Shown here: piece after piece, positions 6,530 to 15,462 of the stretch | Numbering within the stretch: the first letter of the stretch is position 1 | Layout: each line of letters starts with the position of its first letter | Assembly (NCBI RefSeq): GCF_001418205.1 | Contig: NZ_LIQF01000005.1 | Coordinates: 1-64,000 of the forward strand | From: Marinomonas fungiae | GTDB taxonomy: Bacteria > Pseudomonadota > Gammaproteobacteria > Pseudomonadales > Marinomonadaceae | Length of the DNA: 64,000 nucleotides | Reading direction: 5' to 3' | Made by a program: the position numbers and the translations under genes | The notes under the pieces: model-generated | Told to the model about the DNA's origin: nothing | The model's input: only the letters and a program-made list of their open reading frames with translations | Database searches by the model: none

Positions 6530-7447
6530 CTACTTACTTCCTTTGATTAATTTAACGAATAGCTCTTCAAGGCGGTTCGACTTATTTCGCATACTAACAA
6601 CTTTGGCGTTCTGATCATTTAGATAAGCAAAAACATCATTGAGGTTTTGCCCCTTCATGACAGAAACTTCAATTGATGAACCATCCCCTACCAATCTGAT
6701 CTCATAGCCATCTAACTTGACCTCACCGATGGTTTCGTCCAAGTCTAAGACAAAGGTTTCACTACTTAGTGTTTTGAGGAGCGCCTTCACACTGGTGTTT
6801 TCAACAATTTCACCACTATTAATGATGGCAATATTGCGGCACAGCTGCTCAGCTTCTTCCAAATAGTGAGTCGTCAGAATAATCGTCGTACCCTGTTCAT
6901 TTAACTCTTTGATGAACTCCCACATGGAACGGCGCAGCTCAATATCCACGCCCGCTGTCGGCTCATCCAGAATTAATACTTTCGGCTCATGAATCAACGC
7001 ACGCGCAATCATCAAACGGCGTTTCATACCACCAGACAACATACGTGATTGAGTGTCTTTCTTATCCCATAGATCAAGTTTCTTCAGGTATTTTTCAGCA
7101 CGCTCTTCTGCGACATGAGTTGGAATACCGTAAAAACCGGCTTGAGTTACCACAACATTGAAGACCGTTTCAAACACATTGAAGTTGAACTCTTGTGGCA
7201 CAACACCTAGATAGCGTTTCGCACCAGGGAAGTCCTTATCAATATCGACGCCAAAGATACTGACGCTGCCAGAGGATTTATTCACTAAAGAGCATAAAAT
7301 ACCAATTGTGGTCGACTTCCCAGCACCGTTTGGCCCCAACAAGGCAAAGAAGTCACCCTGCTCTACATTCAGGTTAATCCCCTTTAGCGCCTCAAAGCCA
7401 TTGCCGTAACGCTTTTTTAGGTCCTTTATTTCAATAGCATATGCCAT
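6530..7447 (-). CDS. ABC transporter ATPase (YadG-like)
   Basis: The 305-residue ATPase has Walker A GPNGAGKST, a Q-loop (VVPQEFNFN), the signature LSGGMKRR, Walker B VLILDEPTAG and the switch histidine (LTTHYLEEAE). The remaining about 80 C-terminal residues are the usual extension of CcmA/YadG-type exporters. It energises the ABC-2 permease that follows after 1 bp. ATG 7447 is preceded by AGG with suitable spacing. The transported compound is unknown. It is divergent from the small gene at 7502, so the 54-bp gap must hold both promoters. Confidence 0.9.
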   Translation of the reverse strand: MAYAIEIKDLKKRYGNGFEALKGINLNVEQGDFFALLGPNGAGKSTTIGILCSLVNKSSGSVSIFGVDIDKDFPGAKRYLGVVPQEFNFNVFETVFNVVVTQAGFYGIPTHVAEERAEKYLKKLDLWDKKDTQSRMLSGGMKRRLMIARALIHEPKVLILDEPTAGVDIELRRSMWEFIKELNEQGTTIILTTHYLEEAEQLCRNIAIINSGEIVENTSVKALLKTLSSETFVLDLDETIGEVKLDGYEIRLVGDGSSIEVSVMKGQNLNDVFAYLNDQNAKVVSMRNKSNRLEELFVKLIKGSK

Positions 7448-7501
7448 AATAACCTTCTTAATTAATACACCTTAAACCCACCAAGATAGGTTTCGTTTCT
7501 C

Positions 7502-7915
7502 GTGAGTTCTAGAATCCAATTTATTATTAGCCGCCTACAAGTTCTTCAGCAACGTATTCAGGAACACGACCCATTTGATCGATCTGAACTGGCAGAAGAA
7601 GAGCAAGATTTCATTAATAAGTGGGGAGAACTAATTATTGCTGGCAACCAAGCACAGCCTGAGTTTCTATTTGACGCTCAGGAGCTTTTAAGTCGCTTTA
7701 TCCGCTGCTATCCAAACTTAGTACCATTGATGCATCGTGAGCTATTGTATTTTGTTGGCGGTGAATGCCTACACTTCTTGGGTGATGAAGAACTGGCTTT
7801 TTACCAACAAATTGACGAGCAATTATACGATGCGGAACAAGCAGGGAAGAGCGTAGATATCGATACGATCATAGAAGCTAACCGCCCTACTGCTCAAGGG
7901 GAAACCTTGCAATAA
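7502..7915 (+). CDS. Conserved small protein, PA2817 family
   Basis: This 137-residue soluble protein resembles the uncharacterised PA2817 family of Pseudomonas and relatives. It has acidic helical stretches (FDRSELAEEEQDF, FDAQELLSRFIRCYPNLVPLMHRELLYF, GDEELAFYQQIDEQLYD) and no signal peptide, membrane helix or catalytic motif. In my recollection members often sit near fatty acid or housekeeping genes; here it converges on fabF. The start is GTG at 7502 with only a weak AGG upstream. Function unknown. Confidence 0.75.
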   Translation: MSSRIQFIISRLQVLQQRIQEHDPFDRSELAEEEQDFINKWGELIIAGNQAQPEFLFDAQELLSRFIRCYPNLVPLMHRELLYFVGGECLHFLGDEELAFYQQIDEQLYDAEQAGKSVDIDTIIEANRPTAQGETLQ

Positions 7916-7930
7916 AATTTAAGTTTATAA

Positions 7931-7954
7931 AAAAAGCGGCTAATGCCGCTTTTT
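7931..7954. terminator. Bidirectional terminator between the PA2817-family gene and fabF
   Basis: AAAAAGCGGC (7931-7940) and GCCGCTTTTT (7945-7954) form a stem around TAAT. A-runs and T-runs on both sides suit the two convergent genes. The fabF stop codon begins right after it. Confidence 0.88.
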
Positions 7955-7955
7955 T

Positions 7956-9194
7956 TTATACTTTTCGGAACACTAAGGTACCGTTTGTGCCACCAAAGCC
8001 AAATGAGTTATTTAACACCAACTCTATTTTGCGCTTTTGTGCAGTCATTGACACATAGTTCAAATCACAACCTTCACTTGGCTCATCCAAGTTAATGGTA
8101 GGCGGCGCAAGCTGATCGCGAATCGCTAAAACCGAGAAGATCGACTCCACCGCACCGGCAGCACCCAACAAATGCCCAGTCATGGACTTAGTTGAGCTGA
8201 TCGCCACATCAGATGCGTCGGCTCCCATTAGGGATTTCACCGCTTCGGTTTCCGCTAGGTCACCGATTGGTGTAGACGTACCATGAGCATTGATATAATC
8301 GATTTCATGGGCTTCTGCGCCAGCATCTTTCAAAGCAGCAGACATGGCAGACAACGCACCTTCACCATTTTCTGGTGGTGCAGTCATATGGTACGCATCA
8401 TCACTCATACCAAAACCGGCAAGTTCTGCGTAAATTGTCGCGCCACGAGCAACCGCATGCTCGTATTCTTCTAAAACCAAGATACCAGCACCATCCCCCA
8501 TTACAAAACCATCACGACCTTTATCCCAAGGGCGGCTAGCCGTCTTAGGATCATCGTTTCGGGTAGATAGCGCGCGCGCTGCACCAAATCCGCCTATCCC
8601 CAAAGGGGTAATGGCCATTTCAGCGCCACCAGCCACCATCACATCCGCATCACCATAGGAGATCATACGACCTGCCATACCAATATTATGCGTACCTGTT
8701 GTACAGGCGGTGACAATCGAAATATTTGGGCCTTGGAAACCAAAACGAATTGCAACATGGCCAGAAATCATGTTGATAATCGCACCAGGAACAAAGAACG
8801 GCGAAATGCGTTTTGGTCCCGATGCGTTAAGTAATTCTACGTTCTTTTCAATCATTGGCAGACCGCCAATGCCTGATCCAATAGCACACCCAATGCGTTT
8901 ATAATCAACGCTATCAGGAGTTAATCCAGCATCTTCTATCGCTTGGACGGCAGCAGCAATGCCATATTGAATAAACACGTCCATTTTACGAGCTTCTTTA
9001 ATGCTCATATATTGCGATGCATCGAAGTCTTTTACTTGCGCAGCAAAACGAGTTGAGAACTGAGAGGCATCAAAGTGTTCAATCGCAGATACACCACTTT
9101 TGCCTTCAATGATATTGTCCCAAGTGTCTTTTACGTTATTGCCAAGGGGGCTCACCATTCCCATACCGGTGACTACGACCCGACGACGAGACAT
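7956..9194 (-). CDS. fabF: Beta-ketoacyl-ACP synthase II
   Basis: FabF condenses malonyl-ACP with acyl-ACP in type II fatty acid elongation. The 412-residue length is standard. The thiolase-fold catalytic triad is visible as Cys164 (VTACTTG), His304 (NAHGTSTP) and His341 (TGHLLGAAG), with the glycine-rich end FGFGGTNG. It is the last gene of the fab cluster, 100 bp after acpP, with an inverted repeat between them that may lower its expression relative to acpP. The pabC and yceG genes that follow fabF in enterics are absent here. Confidence 0.97.
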   Translation of the reverse strand: MSRRRVVVTGMGMVSPLGNNVKDTWDNIIEGKSGVSAIEHFDASQFSTRFAAQVKDFDASQYMSIKEARKMDVFIQYGIAAAVQAIEDAGLTPDSVDYKRIGCAIGSGIGGLPMIEKNVELLNASGPKRISPFFVPGAIINMISGHVAIRFGFQGPNISIVTACTTGTHNIGMAGRMISYGDADVMVAGGAEMAITPLGIGGFGAARALSTRNDDPKTASRPWDKGRDGFVMGDGAGILVLEEYEHAVARGATIYAELAGFGMSDDAYHMTAPPENGEGALSAMSAALKDAGAEAHEIDYINAHGTSTPIGDLAETEAVKSLMGADASDVAISSTKSMTGHLLGAAGAVESIFSVLAIRDQLAPPTINLDEPSEGCDLNYVSMTAQKRKIELVLNNSFGFGGTNGTLVFRKV

Positions 9195-9238
9195 ATGATT
9201 CCTCCGAAAACTCCCTTTTACTACAGGGGTAAGAATAA

Positions 9239-9274
9239 GAAAAGCCGCTGTATATACAATACAAGCGGCTTTTC
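9239..9274 (-). terminator. Hairpin between acpP and fabF (partial terminator or attenuator)
   Basis: GAAAAGCCGCT (9239-9249) pairs with AGCGGCTTTTC (9264-9274). The stem can be extended by GTAT/ATAC with one bulge. On the minus strand it ends in TTTTCTTATT, a modest T-tract. Position and shape suggest partial termination after acpP. Confidence 0.6.
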
Positions 9275-9296
9275 GGAAACTCAGTGCACCAGAGTA

Positions 9297-9530
9297 TTAC
9301 AAGTTAGCGTTGATGTAATCAATTGCAGCTTGAACAGTGGTGATTTTTTCAGCTTCTTCGTCAGGAATCTCAGTGTCGAATTCCTCTTCAAGAGCCATAA
9401 CAAGCTCAACTGTGTCTAGGGAATCAGCACCTAGATCGTCTACGAAAGACGCTGCTGGTACAACTTCTTCCTCTTTAACACCTAGTTGTTCGCAAACGAT
9501 TTTTTTAACGCGTTCTTCAATGCTACTCAT
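9297..9530 (-). CDS. acpP: Acyl carrier protein
   Basis: This 77-residue, strongly acidic four-helix protein carries the growing acyl chain on a phosphopantetheine arm. The attachment site is Ser37 in [11 protein letters not shown], the canonical DSL motif. AcpP is the shared substrate carrier of FabD, FabG and FabF encoded around it and supplies acyl chains for lipid A and phospholipids. ATG 9530 has AGGAACTTCT upstream. A long gap upstream (135 bp) with a TATAAT box and the hairpin downstream suggest an own, strongly expressed transcript. Confidence 0.98.
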   Translation of the reverse strand: MSSIEERVKKIVCEQLGVKEEEVVPAASFVDDLGADSLDTVELVMALEEEFDTEIPDEEAEKITTVQAAIDYINANL

Positions 9531-9572
9531 TAGAAGTTCCTACTCTACTCGTTAATAGCTCACTTTGAGCAT

Positions 9573-9578
9573 ATTATA
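9573..9578 (-). promoter_or_regulatory. acpP: Candidate -10 box upstream of acpP
   Basis: A perfect TATAAT lies on the minus strand 43 nt before the acpP start, in the 135-bp fabG-acpP gap. I see no good -35 at 16-18 bp, so this is a weak call based on the -10 alone. acpP is commonly transcribed from its own promoter. Confidence 0.35.
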
Positions 9579-9665
9579 AAAATTAGTGACACCCACACTG
9601 GGCGTGATTCTCATCATGAACCGGAGACGTATTTTCGTTGAATTCATTACGAATTTCAACTCAAA

Positions 9666-10391
9666 TTACGCCATGTACATGCCGCCATTGACATGCAATG
9701 TTTCACCAGTGATGTAACCTGCTGCATCTGAGGTCAAGAAAGCAACAGCTGCGGCAATTTCTTCTGGCTCACCTAGGCGCGCTGCAGGCACTTTAGAAAC
9801 CAAATTCGCCTTGTGCTCTTCAGGCAGATCTTTGGTCATGTCGGTCGCGATAAAACCAGGCGCCACACAGTTTACTGTGATACCGCGCGAACCAATCTCC
9901 GCTGCCAACGAACGGCTAAAGCCTTCAAGGCCCGCTTTCGCAGCTGAATAGTTAGCTTGACCAGCATTACCCATAGAACCAACAACAGAGCTGATCGTTA
10001 CGATACGACCAAACTTCGCTTTTGTCATGCCACGAAGACACGCTTTAGTCACGCGGAACACAGAAGTCAGGTTAGTGTTGATCACTGTATCCCACTCATC
10101 CATCTTCATGCGCATCATCAGGTTATCACGGGTAATCCCCGCATTGTTAACCAAAATCGTTGGCGCACCAAATTCTTCATTGATTTGCTTGATAACAGCA
10201 TCTACTGACTCGTCATTAGAAACGTCCAGCACCACACCCTTACCATTATCGCCTAAGTATTCGCTAATGCTTGCAGCACCCGCCTCACTTGTTGCGGTAC
10301 CCACTACAGTCATACCATTAGCGACTAGCGCTTGCGCGATGGCTTTACCAATCCCTCGCGTCGCACCAGTTACTAGCGCAATCTTGCTCAT
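9666..10391 (-). CDS. fabG: 3-oxoacyl-ACP reductase
   Basis: FabG performs the NADPH-dependent reduction of beta-ketoacyl-ACP. It is a 241-residue classical short-chain dehydrogenase. The nucleotide-binding TGATRGIG lies at about 8-15, NNAG at about 82-85, and the Ser135-Tyr148-Lys152 triad in SSVVGSMGN/ANYSAAK. The C-terminus ends in HVNGGMYMA as in E. coli FabG. ATG 10391 is 8 nt after GGAG; the upstream TTG at 10394 is less likely. It follows fabD by 20 bp and is likely in the same transcript. Confidence 0.97.
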   Translation of the reverse strand: MSKIALVTGATRGIGKAIAQALVANGMTVVGTATSEAGAASISEYLGDNGKGVVLDVSNDESVDAVIKQINEEFGAPTILVNNAGITRDNLMMRMKMDEWDTVINTNLTSVFRVTKACLRGMTKAKFGRIVTISSVVGSMGNAGQANYSAAKAGLEGFSRSLAAEIGSRGITVNCVAPGFIATDMTKDLPEEHKANLVSKVPAARLGEPEEIAAAVAFLTSDAAGYITGETLHVNGGMYMA

Positions 10392-10411
10392 CAAGTTATC
10401 TCCAGTCTTTT

Positions 10412-11338
10412 TTAATTTGCTGTCGCAGCGTCAAAGCTTGCCACATCTCCAATTGCTACGGCGTCTAAACCTTTCACAATTCGCTTGTTTAGACCCGTCA
10501 AAACTTTACCCGGACCACATTCAACTGTCTTTTCTACACCAAGCTCATTCAACAAAGCAATAGATTGCGTCCATAAAACTGGCTCACTCAGTTGAGAAAC
10601 AAGATTTGCCTTGATCTGAGCAGCGTCTGAAACGGCTTGAGCAGACACGTTTTGCACCAATTTAATAGCAGGCTCTTTGAACTCAATGGCATTCAAACGC
10701 TCTGCTAGTTTTTCACCGGCTGGTACCATCAATTTACAATGAGAAGGCACACTGACAGGAAGAGGAAGCGCTCGTTTAGCCCCTGCTTCTTTGGCATTCG
10801 CCATCGCAATCTCAACTGCAGCCGTTTCACCAGCAATAACGACTTGACCAGGCGAGTTAAAGTTTACTGCACTGACTACACCCTCGGTCACAGATTCACA
10901 AGCTGCAATCACTTGATCATCGTCTAGACCAATAATTGCTGCCATAGCCCCCGTACCTGCTGGCACAGATTGCTGCATATATTCGCCGCGTAGCTTTACT
11001 AGCTCAACCGCATCCGTGAATTCAATCACGCCAGCACAAACTAATGCAGAATATTCACCCAAGCTGTGGCCTGCTACATAAGCTGGCATGTCACCACCTT
11101 GTTGCTCCCATAGACGCCACAACGCCACACTACTTGTTAGTAATGCTGGTTGAGTTTTATCTGTCTGATTTAGCGATTCTGCATCATTCTGAACTAAATC
11201 CCACAGGTCATACCCTAGGACTTGAGAAGCTTCGTCAAACGTTGCTTTAATAATGTCGTATTTTTCAGCCAAGTCAGACAACATACCCAGTTGCTGCGAG
11301 CCCTGACCAGGAAATACGAATGCTAATGAAGAATTCAT
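10412..11338 (-). CDS. fabD: Malonyl-CoA:ACP transacylase
   Basis: FabD transfers malonate from CoA to AcpP, supplying the extender unit. The 308-residue protein has the N-terminal FVFPGQGSQ, the nucleophile Ser92 in GHSLGEYSALV, and the conserved histidine region PVSVPSHCKLM, followed by the GPGKVL element near the C-terminus. Length matches E. coli FabD (309). It overlaps plsX by ATGA (4 nt), so the two are translationally coupled, and it has GGGGGTG as ribosome-binding site. fabH, which lies between plsX and fabD in E. coli, is missing. Confidence 0.97.
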   Translation of the reverse strand: MNSSLAFVFPGQGSQQLGMLSDLAEKYDIIKATFDEASQVLGYDLWDLVQNDAESLNQTDKTQPALLTSSVALWRLWEQQGGDMPAYVAGHSLGEYSALVCAGVIEFTDAVELVKLRGEYMQQSVPAGTGAMAAIIGLDDDQVIAACESVTEGVVSAVNFNSPGQVVIAGETAAVEIAMANAKEAGAKRALPLPVSVPSHCKLMVPAGEKLAERLNAIEFKEPAIKLVQNVSAQAVSDAAQIKANLVSQLSEPVLWTQSIALLNELGVEKTVECGPGKVLTGLNKRIVKGLDAVAIGDVASFDAATAN

Positions 11339-12285
11339 AACACCCCCTGTTGAGTTAATTTTGATTCAATTCGTTTGTATAAATTCGTGCGAGCAATATC
11401 AATACCGTACTCAATCGCACCGATCATCGCCTTTAAATCTGAGCGACCATGACCTTTCACTAAATTACCTTTGATCCCCACTAAACAGGCACCATGTCGA
11501 CTTTCCGCCTGAATTAGCTTCTCAATCGCCGACGTATCAACCGAATGTTTAGGCAATTGGGAAAGCAGGAACACAAACAAGCCCTCCGAAGCTTTTAAGA
11601 CAGCATTGCCGACCATACCATCACAGACGATCACATTCTTTTCACCGGCAAAAAGCTCAAAACCTTCTGCAAAACCGGAAAACTTCGGCCAAGATTGCTC
11701 TGATAACATCTGGTAGCACTCTTTAATCACGGAACTACCTTTACTGGTTTCAACACCTACATTAAGCAAGGCAACATTCGCCTCGCTATCACTACGGGCT
11801 TCCACATACGAAGCACCTAGCAATGCAAAGCCGTTCAACATTTCCGCCGGACAATGAACATTTGCACCCAAGTCCACCAAACAACGAAGTGGATTAGGCC
11901 GCATCTCTCGAATTAAAGCTGGATACAGTTTGGGACGAAGCAACCCCACAATATGCCGTGCAAGCGCCACCATAGCAGCCGTATTACCGAAGGTGACCAC
12001 TACATCTGCTTTTGCCTCAGCCATATCCGTCAATGCACGATAAATGGTCGAATCTACTCGTTTAAATAATGAACGATCGACAGCTTCCATACTGGCAATG
12101 GAATCATGGCAAGCAACAGGAATAATTCGAGAAGAAGGCGAGTCTGCAGGAACTTCGAACTCCTGCGCATCAAAATAGAAATACGCCTCAACATCGGTAA
12201 AGGCGGCAACAATTTTTTCTGTTGCTTGGAATGCAATGCGGGGACCTAAGTCCCCGCCCATAGCGTCAATAGCTACCCTAATCAT
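11335..12285 (-). CDS. plsX: Phosphate acyltransferase PlsX, short divergent form
   Basis: PlsX makes acyl-phosphate from acyl-ACP for phospholipid synthesis. Family markers seen are the start IRVAIDAMGGDLGP, a GNT motif (TFGNTAAMV, against the usual SAGNTGA), LVDLGANVHC, LLNVGVE, VIVCDGMVGNAVLK and GACLVGIKGNLVKGHGRSD. At 316 residues it is shorter than typical PlsX (about 330-360); the gap falls mainly between about 225 and 250, where other PlsX proteins have a longer helical insertion. The rpmF-plsX-fabD context supports the call. The divergence of the GNTG region is unusual, and activity should not be assumed equal to E. coli PlsX. Confidence 0.88.
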   Translation of the reverse strand: MIRVAIDAMGGDLGPRIAFQATEKIVAAFTDVEAYFYFDAQEFEVPADSPSSRIIPVACHDSIASMEAVDRSLFKRVDSTIYRALTDMAEAKADVVVTFGNTAAMVALARHIVGLLRPKLYPALIREMRPNPLRCLVDLGANVHCPAEMLNGFALLGASYVEARSDSEANVALLNVGVETSKGSSVIKECYQMLSEQSWPKFSGFAEGFELFAGEKNVIVCDGMVGNAVLKASEGLFVFLLSQLPKHSVDTSAIEKLIQAESRHGACLVGIKGNLVKGHGRSDLKAMIGAIEYGIDIARTNLYKRIESKLTQQGVL

Positions 12286-12298
12286 TTGGGGTATCTAA

Positions 12299-12478
12299 TT
12301 ACTCACCTTTTGGGGTGATTACTTGACGGCCACGGTAAAAACCGTCTGCAGATACGTGGTGACGACGGTGTAGTTCACCAGTAGTTTGTTCTACAGATAG
12401 AGTTGGGTTAGTTAGTGCATCGTGTGAACGGCGCTGGCCGCGACGTGAACGAGTCACTTTACTTTTTTGTACTGCCAT
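12299..12478 (-). CDS. rpmF: 50S ribosomal protein L32
   Basis: Reading the minus strand from ATG 12478 gives a 59-residue basic protein beginning [20 protein letters not shown], the conserved L32 N-terminus, and ending in [14 protein letters not shown]32 is a small structural protein of the large subunit. Length is standard for proteobacterial L32. The zinc-binding cysteines of some L32 forms are absent, as in E. coli. GGAGCTCC precedes the start. It sits between yceD and plsX, the conserved order; rpmF and fab genes are commonly co-transcribed. Confidence 0.97.
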   Translation of the reverse strand: MAVQKSKVTRSRRGQRRSHDALTNPTLSVEQTTGELHRRHHVSADGFYRGRQVITPKGE

Positions 12479-12489
12479 TTTTGGAGCTC

Positions 12490-13020
12490 CTAATTTTTCT
12501 TAGCCTTTAATTCGGCCAATATACTAAATGGATTCGGTTTAATTTCGTCATCCGGTGCGTCATCGGTAGACGAGGCATACTTTAGAGCTACTGGGTTGCA
12601 ACCACTTTCGTCGTGATAGGCAACAATAGGTAAAGCGAGAATTAATTCTTGCTCGACCATATCAGCGAGAACGACCTCACCATCGGTCATGACAACGGGA
12701 TCATAGTCGCCTGGTATATTCTTGGCATGGTCTTCGTCATAAACGAAGCACACACAAAGATCAACCTCTAGCTCAACCGGAGCCGCTTCCAAGCATCGTT
12801 GACACTCAACTTGAACAGTAGCTTTAATCGAACCAGTCGCAATGTAGCGCCTATCTTCATCCACTCTAAAGTCTAGATGAACAAACGCATTCCCTTCATT
12901 TGACGCTAAAGCAGCGCTCAACTCAGGAAATTGACTAAGTGGTAAACGCCCCTCTAATGTAACTTCATGAGCTGCATGTTTACGAGGGTCAAAATATTTA
13001 GGTAATGTGTCATTCAACAT
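12490..13020 (-). CDS. yceD: YceD/DUF177 family protein (large ribosomal subunit accumulation)
   Basis: This 176-residue acidic protein belongs to the DUF177 family, which is almost always encoded just before rpmF and is linked to 23S rRNA or large-subunit accumulation. The characteristic VECQRCLEA motif (CxxC) lies mid-protein, followed by the acidic FVYDEDHAK region and [20 protein letters not shown], which carries another conserved cysteine. I prefer ATG 13020; a TTG at 13041 would add seven residues. It is 11 bp upstream of rpmF. The biochemical role is not settled. Confidence 0.88.
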   Translation of the reverse strand: MLNDTLPKYFDPRKHAAHEVTLEGRLPLSQFPELSAALASNEGNAFVHLDFRVDEDRRYIATGSIKATVQVECQRCLEAAPVELEVDLCVCFVYDEDHAKNIPGDYDPVVMTDGEVVLADMVEQELILALPIVAYHDESGCNPVALKYASSTDDAPDDEIKPNPFSILAELKAKKN

Positions 13021-13154
13021 GGCGGGGAATAATATTGCCAAGTCCCATTCTTGTCAAAGAATACTGAGGCTTAATTGGCATTTTTTACGTATTATTTCGA
13101 GTCTTAGGTAGAATTAGTTAATTTTTCGACAAATCAAAACGCTAGAACGCCCTT

Positions 13155-13742
13155 ATGACACAAAAATTGATCTTAGGCTCATCCTCAAAATACCGTCAAC
13201 AGTTACTCAAACGACTGGGGATACCCTTTACCACTCTATCCCCAGACATTGACGAAAGCCGATTGACTGCAGAATTGCCAGAACAATACATTGAGCGCGT
13301 AACGAAAGCAAAAGCAAACGCCCTATTAGCGCAGCTGAGCAACGACTGTATTTTAATCACTTCTGATCAGTGCGCCACTTTTGAAGACGACATCATCGGA
13401 AAACCTCATACGTCAGAAAAAGCCATCGCCCAACTCAAACGCTTTAGCGGTCAGACAGTCAACTTTTTAACCGGTTTATACCTCTATAACAGCCGCACTC
13501 AACAAAACCGTTATACGCTTTCAGAGTACAAGGTGACCTTTAGAAACCTAACCGACTATGAGATTGAGCGCTATGTGGCCATTGAGGCGCCGTTAGATTG
13601 CGCTGGTAGCTTTAAGTGCGAAGGCCTTGGAGTCGCCTTGTTTGCAAAAATGGAAGGCAGCGATCCAACCTCTCTAGAAGGCCTACCTTTAATAGAAACC
13701 TGTGAAAGTTTGCGCCTAGTGGGCTTAGACCCTCTGGCTTAG
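13155..13742 (+). CDS. Maf-family nucleotide pyrophosphatase (YceF-like)
   Basis: This 195-residue protein has the Maf signature at the start (LILGSSSKYRQQLLKRLGIPF), SPDIDESRL, the conserved ITSDQCA segment (the SDQ form as in YceF rather than the ADT of YhdE), GKPHTSEKA and the C-terminal GLPLIETCESLR. Maf proteins are house-cleaning pyrophosphatases acting on modified or canonical NTPs; the YceF subgroup prefers m7GTP. Subgroup assignment is by the motif and by its position next to yceD-rpmF, as in E. coli. It is divergent from yceD over a 134-bp gap. Confidence 0.9.
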   Translation: MTQKLILGSSSKYRQQLLKRLGIPFTTLSPDIDESRLTAELPEQYIERVTKAKANALLAQLSNDCILITSDQCATFEDDIIGKPHTSEKAIAQLKRFSGQTVNFLTGLYLYNSRTQQNRYTLSEYKVTFRNLTDYEIERYVAIEAPLDCAGSFKCEGLGVALFAKMEGSDPTSLEGLPLIETCESLRLVGLDPLA

Positions 13743-13767
13743 CAAGCAAACTCTGGCACAGCAACAA

Positions 13768-13795
13768 AAAACGGAGGCATCACAGCCTCCGTTTT
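13768..13795 (+). terminator. Terminator after maf
   Basis: AAAACGGAGGC (13768-13778) and GCCTCCGTTTT (13785-13795) form an 11-bp stem with a 6-nt loop between the convergent maf and sppA genes. It probably serves both. Confidence 0.85.
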
Positions 13796-13822
13796 AAATT
13801 AAACCTCACGAACAAGCGCTAT

Positions 13823-14830
13823 TTAGCGCACATCAAACAGTAGCGATTTCACCCCAGCACTTAACTCAACGCCAAGCTGTTTTGCCACTTTTTCCCATGG
13901 CTCTTGATAAGGTGAGTAGTAAGCAGGAGTCAAACCAGCAAATTCAGTATTTAATAACTGTTGTGCATAACCAAACTCATCAGCCAAGCCATTACGCACC
14001 GCCTGCGCACCAGTAAATACCATACCCGTGAACATTTGCGGATCATCCTGCAAACGATCACCACGCCCTTCTTTTACCGCATTGATAAATTGCTGATGGG
14101 TCTCATCCAGCACCGCCTGCCAGCTTTGCTGGGCTTGTTCTGTCATCGGCGAGAATGGATCCAAGAAGGCTTTATTTTCACCAGCGGTAAACAATCGACG
14201 TTTTACGCCAATCTTTTCAATCAGCTCACTGGCTTCAAAGCCACCAGAAATCACACCAATGGAGCCGACCAAGCTTGCCTTATCAACTACAATCTTATCT
14301 GCAGCCGAAGCAATATAATAACCACCCGACGCTGCCATATCCTCAACCGCTACCACTACCGGAATATCAGGATATTGGGCACGGTACTGCATAATCACAT
14401 CATGCAAGATACCTGAGTGCACAGGACTTCCACCTGGACTGTTCATTTCAATCAACACGGCTCTAGTGGATTGATCGGCGTAGATCTCATCAAAAAGTGG
14501 CACATACTCATTGGCATCGATTTCACTTTCAGCGCCTATCGTGCCCTGCATACGAATAATCGCAACACTATCATCCAACGATACCTCATCCACATCTGCC
14601 TTCATAAAGGCCGCCACTAAAATACCGATAAAGACAAACAAGTACACAAATCGGAAAAAGATTTTCCAGCGGCGAGCCCGACGCTTTTCAACAATTTGCG
14701 AGTTCAAGACTTCTTTTAAAGCGTCAATCACATTGTCATCCGTATTTGCGTTAGATTGTTTGGAAACCTCATTGTCTGCATGCTGCTCAATCTTAGTATT
14801 GTTCTTATCGTCTTCTTCATTCCAAGCCAT
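13823..14830 (-). CDS. sppA: Signal peptide peptidase, S49 family (SppA 36K type)
   Basis: This 335-residue inner-membrane serine protease digests cleaved signal peptides. A hydrophilic N-terminal segment (1-55) is followed by one membrane helix (about 59-75, FRFVYLFVFIGILVAAF) and a single S49 domain. The catalytic Ser168 is in MAASGGYY, and the general-base Lys220 is in TAGENKAFLDP. It is half the size of E. coli SppA, which has two S49 domains, so it is the short tetramer/octamer-forming type. GGAG 6 nt upstream selects ATG 14830 over the in-frame ATG at 14842. Confidence 0.9.
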   Translation of the reverse strand: MAWNEEDDKNNTKIEQHADNEVSKQSNANTDDNVIDALKEVLNSQIVEKRRARRWKIFFRFVYLFVFIGILVAAFMKADVDEVSLDDSVAIIRMQGTIGAESEIDANEYVPLFDEIYADQSTRAVLIEMNSPGGSPVHSGILHDVIMQYRAQYPDIPVVVAVEDMAASGGYYIASAADKIVVDKASLVGSIGVISGGFEASELIEKIGVKRRLFTAGENKAFLDPFSPMTEQAQQSWQAVLDETHQQFINAVKEGRGDRLQDDPQMFTGMVFTGAQAVRNGLADEFGYAQQLLNTEFAGLTPAYYSPYQEPWEKVAKQLGVELSAGVKSLLFDVR

Positions 14831-14969
14831 GAACCACTCCATTTGGTCTAATCAGAACCATATCAAATAGACCGTAAATCAAAAATACGACGCCTTAACG
14901 CGTCAAAGCCTTAAGTAAACACCGATTGAAGTGTAACATAGCGATATTTATAGGAATAAGGACTTAATA

Positions 14970-15377
14970 GTGAGCTATTCATTTGAAGATTTAACCGAAG
15001 GCCTAACTGCAAGCATCGAAAAAACAGTGACAGAACAAGATGTTCAAGCATTTGCCCAGCTAACTGGCGATACCAACCCAGTTCATCTAGATGCCGAATA
15101 CGCAGCAACTACCAGTTTCGAAAAGCCGATAGCGCACGGCATGCTAACCGCTGGCTTTATCTCAGCAGCGATTGGCACAAAACTACCAGGACCGGGCTGC
15201 ATCTACCTAGAGCAAACACTTAAGTTTCGTGCGCCAGTTTTCATTGGCACCACTGTTACAACAACGGTAACAGTCAAAGAACTCAATGAACGCCGTCGTC
15301 GTGCTGTCATCGAAACGGTTTGCACCGTGGAAGGCAAAAAAGTAGTGACAGGTGAAGCAACCATAATGATCCCATAA
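14970..15377 (+). CDS. MaoC-type (R)-specific enoyl-CoA hydratase (PhaJ-like)
   Basis: This 135-residue hot-dog-fold protein carries the hydratase-2 motif: FAQLTGDTNPVHLDAEYA at about 28-45 with catalytic Asp and His, then AHGMLTAGFISAAIG. PhaJ-type enzymes hydrate trans-2-enoyl-CoA to (R)-3-hydroxyacyl-CoA, linking beta-oxidation to PHA or other uses. No PHA genes are visible nearby, so the physiological role is open. The start is GTG 14970 with AGGAATAAGGAC upstream. Length is standard for the family. It stands alone and converges on rluC. Confidence 0.85.
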   Translation: MSYSFEDLTEGLTASIEKTVTEQDVQAFAQLTGDTNPVHLDAEYAATTSFEKPIAHGMLTAGFISAAIGTKLPGPGCIYLEQTLKFRAPVFIGTTVTTTVTVKELNERRRRAVIETVCTVEGKKVVTGEATIMIP

Positions 15378-15402
15378 CTGGATTAAGGTTTCAGAATGCA
15401 AA

Positions 15403-15433
15403 ATGCCGCGCCACTGACTAGGTGGTGCGGCAT
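15403..15433. terminator. Terminator between the MaoC-type gene and rluC
   Basis: ATGCCGCGCCAC (15403-15414) pairs with GTGGTGCGGCAT (15422-15433) including one G-U pair, followed by CTTTTTA. On the other strand it is preceded by AAAA, so it may work for the convergent rluC too. Confidence 0.85.
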
Positions 15434-15462
15434 CTTTTTATCTCTCGTTGGCCCGTCGCAAT

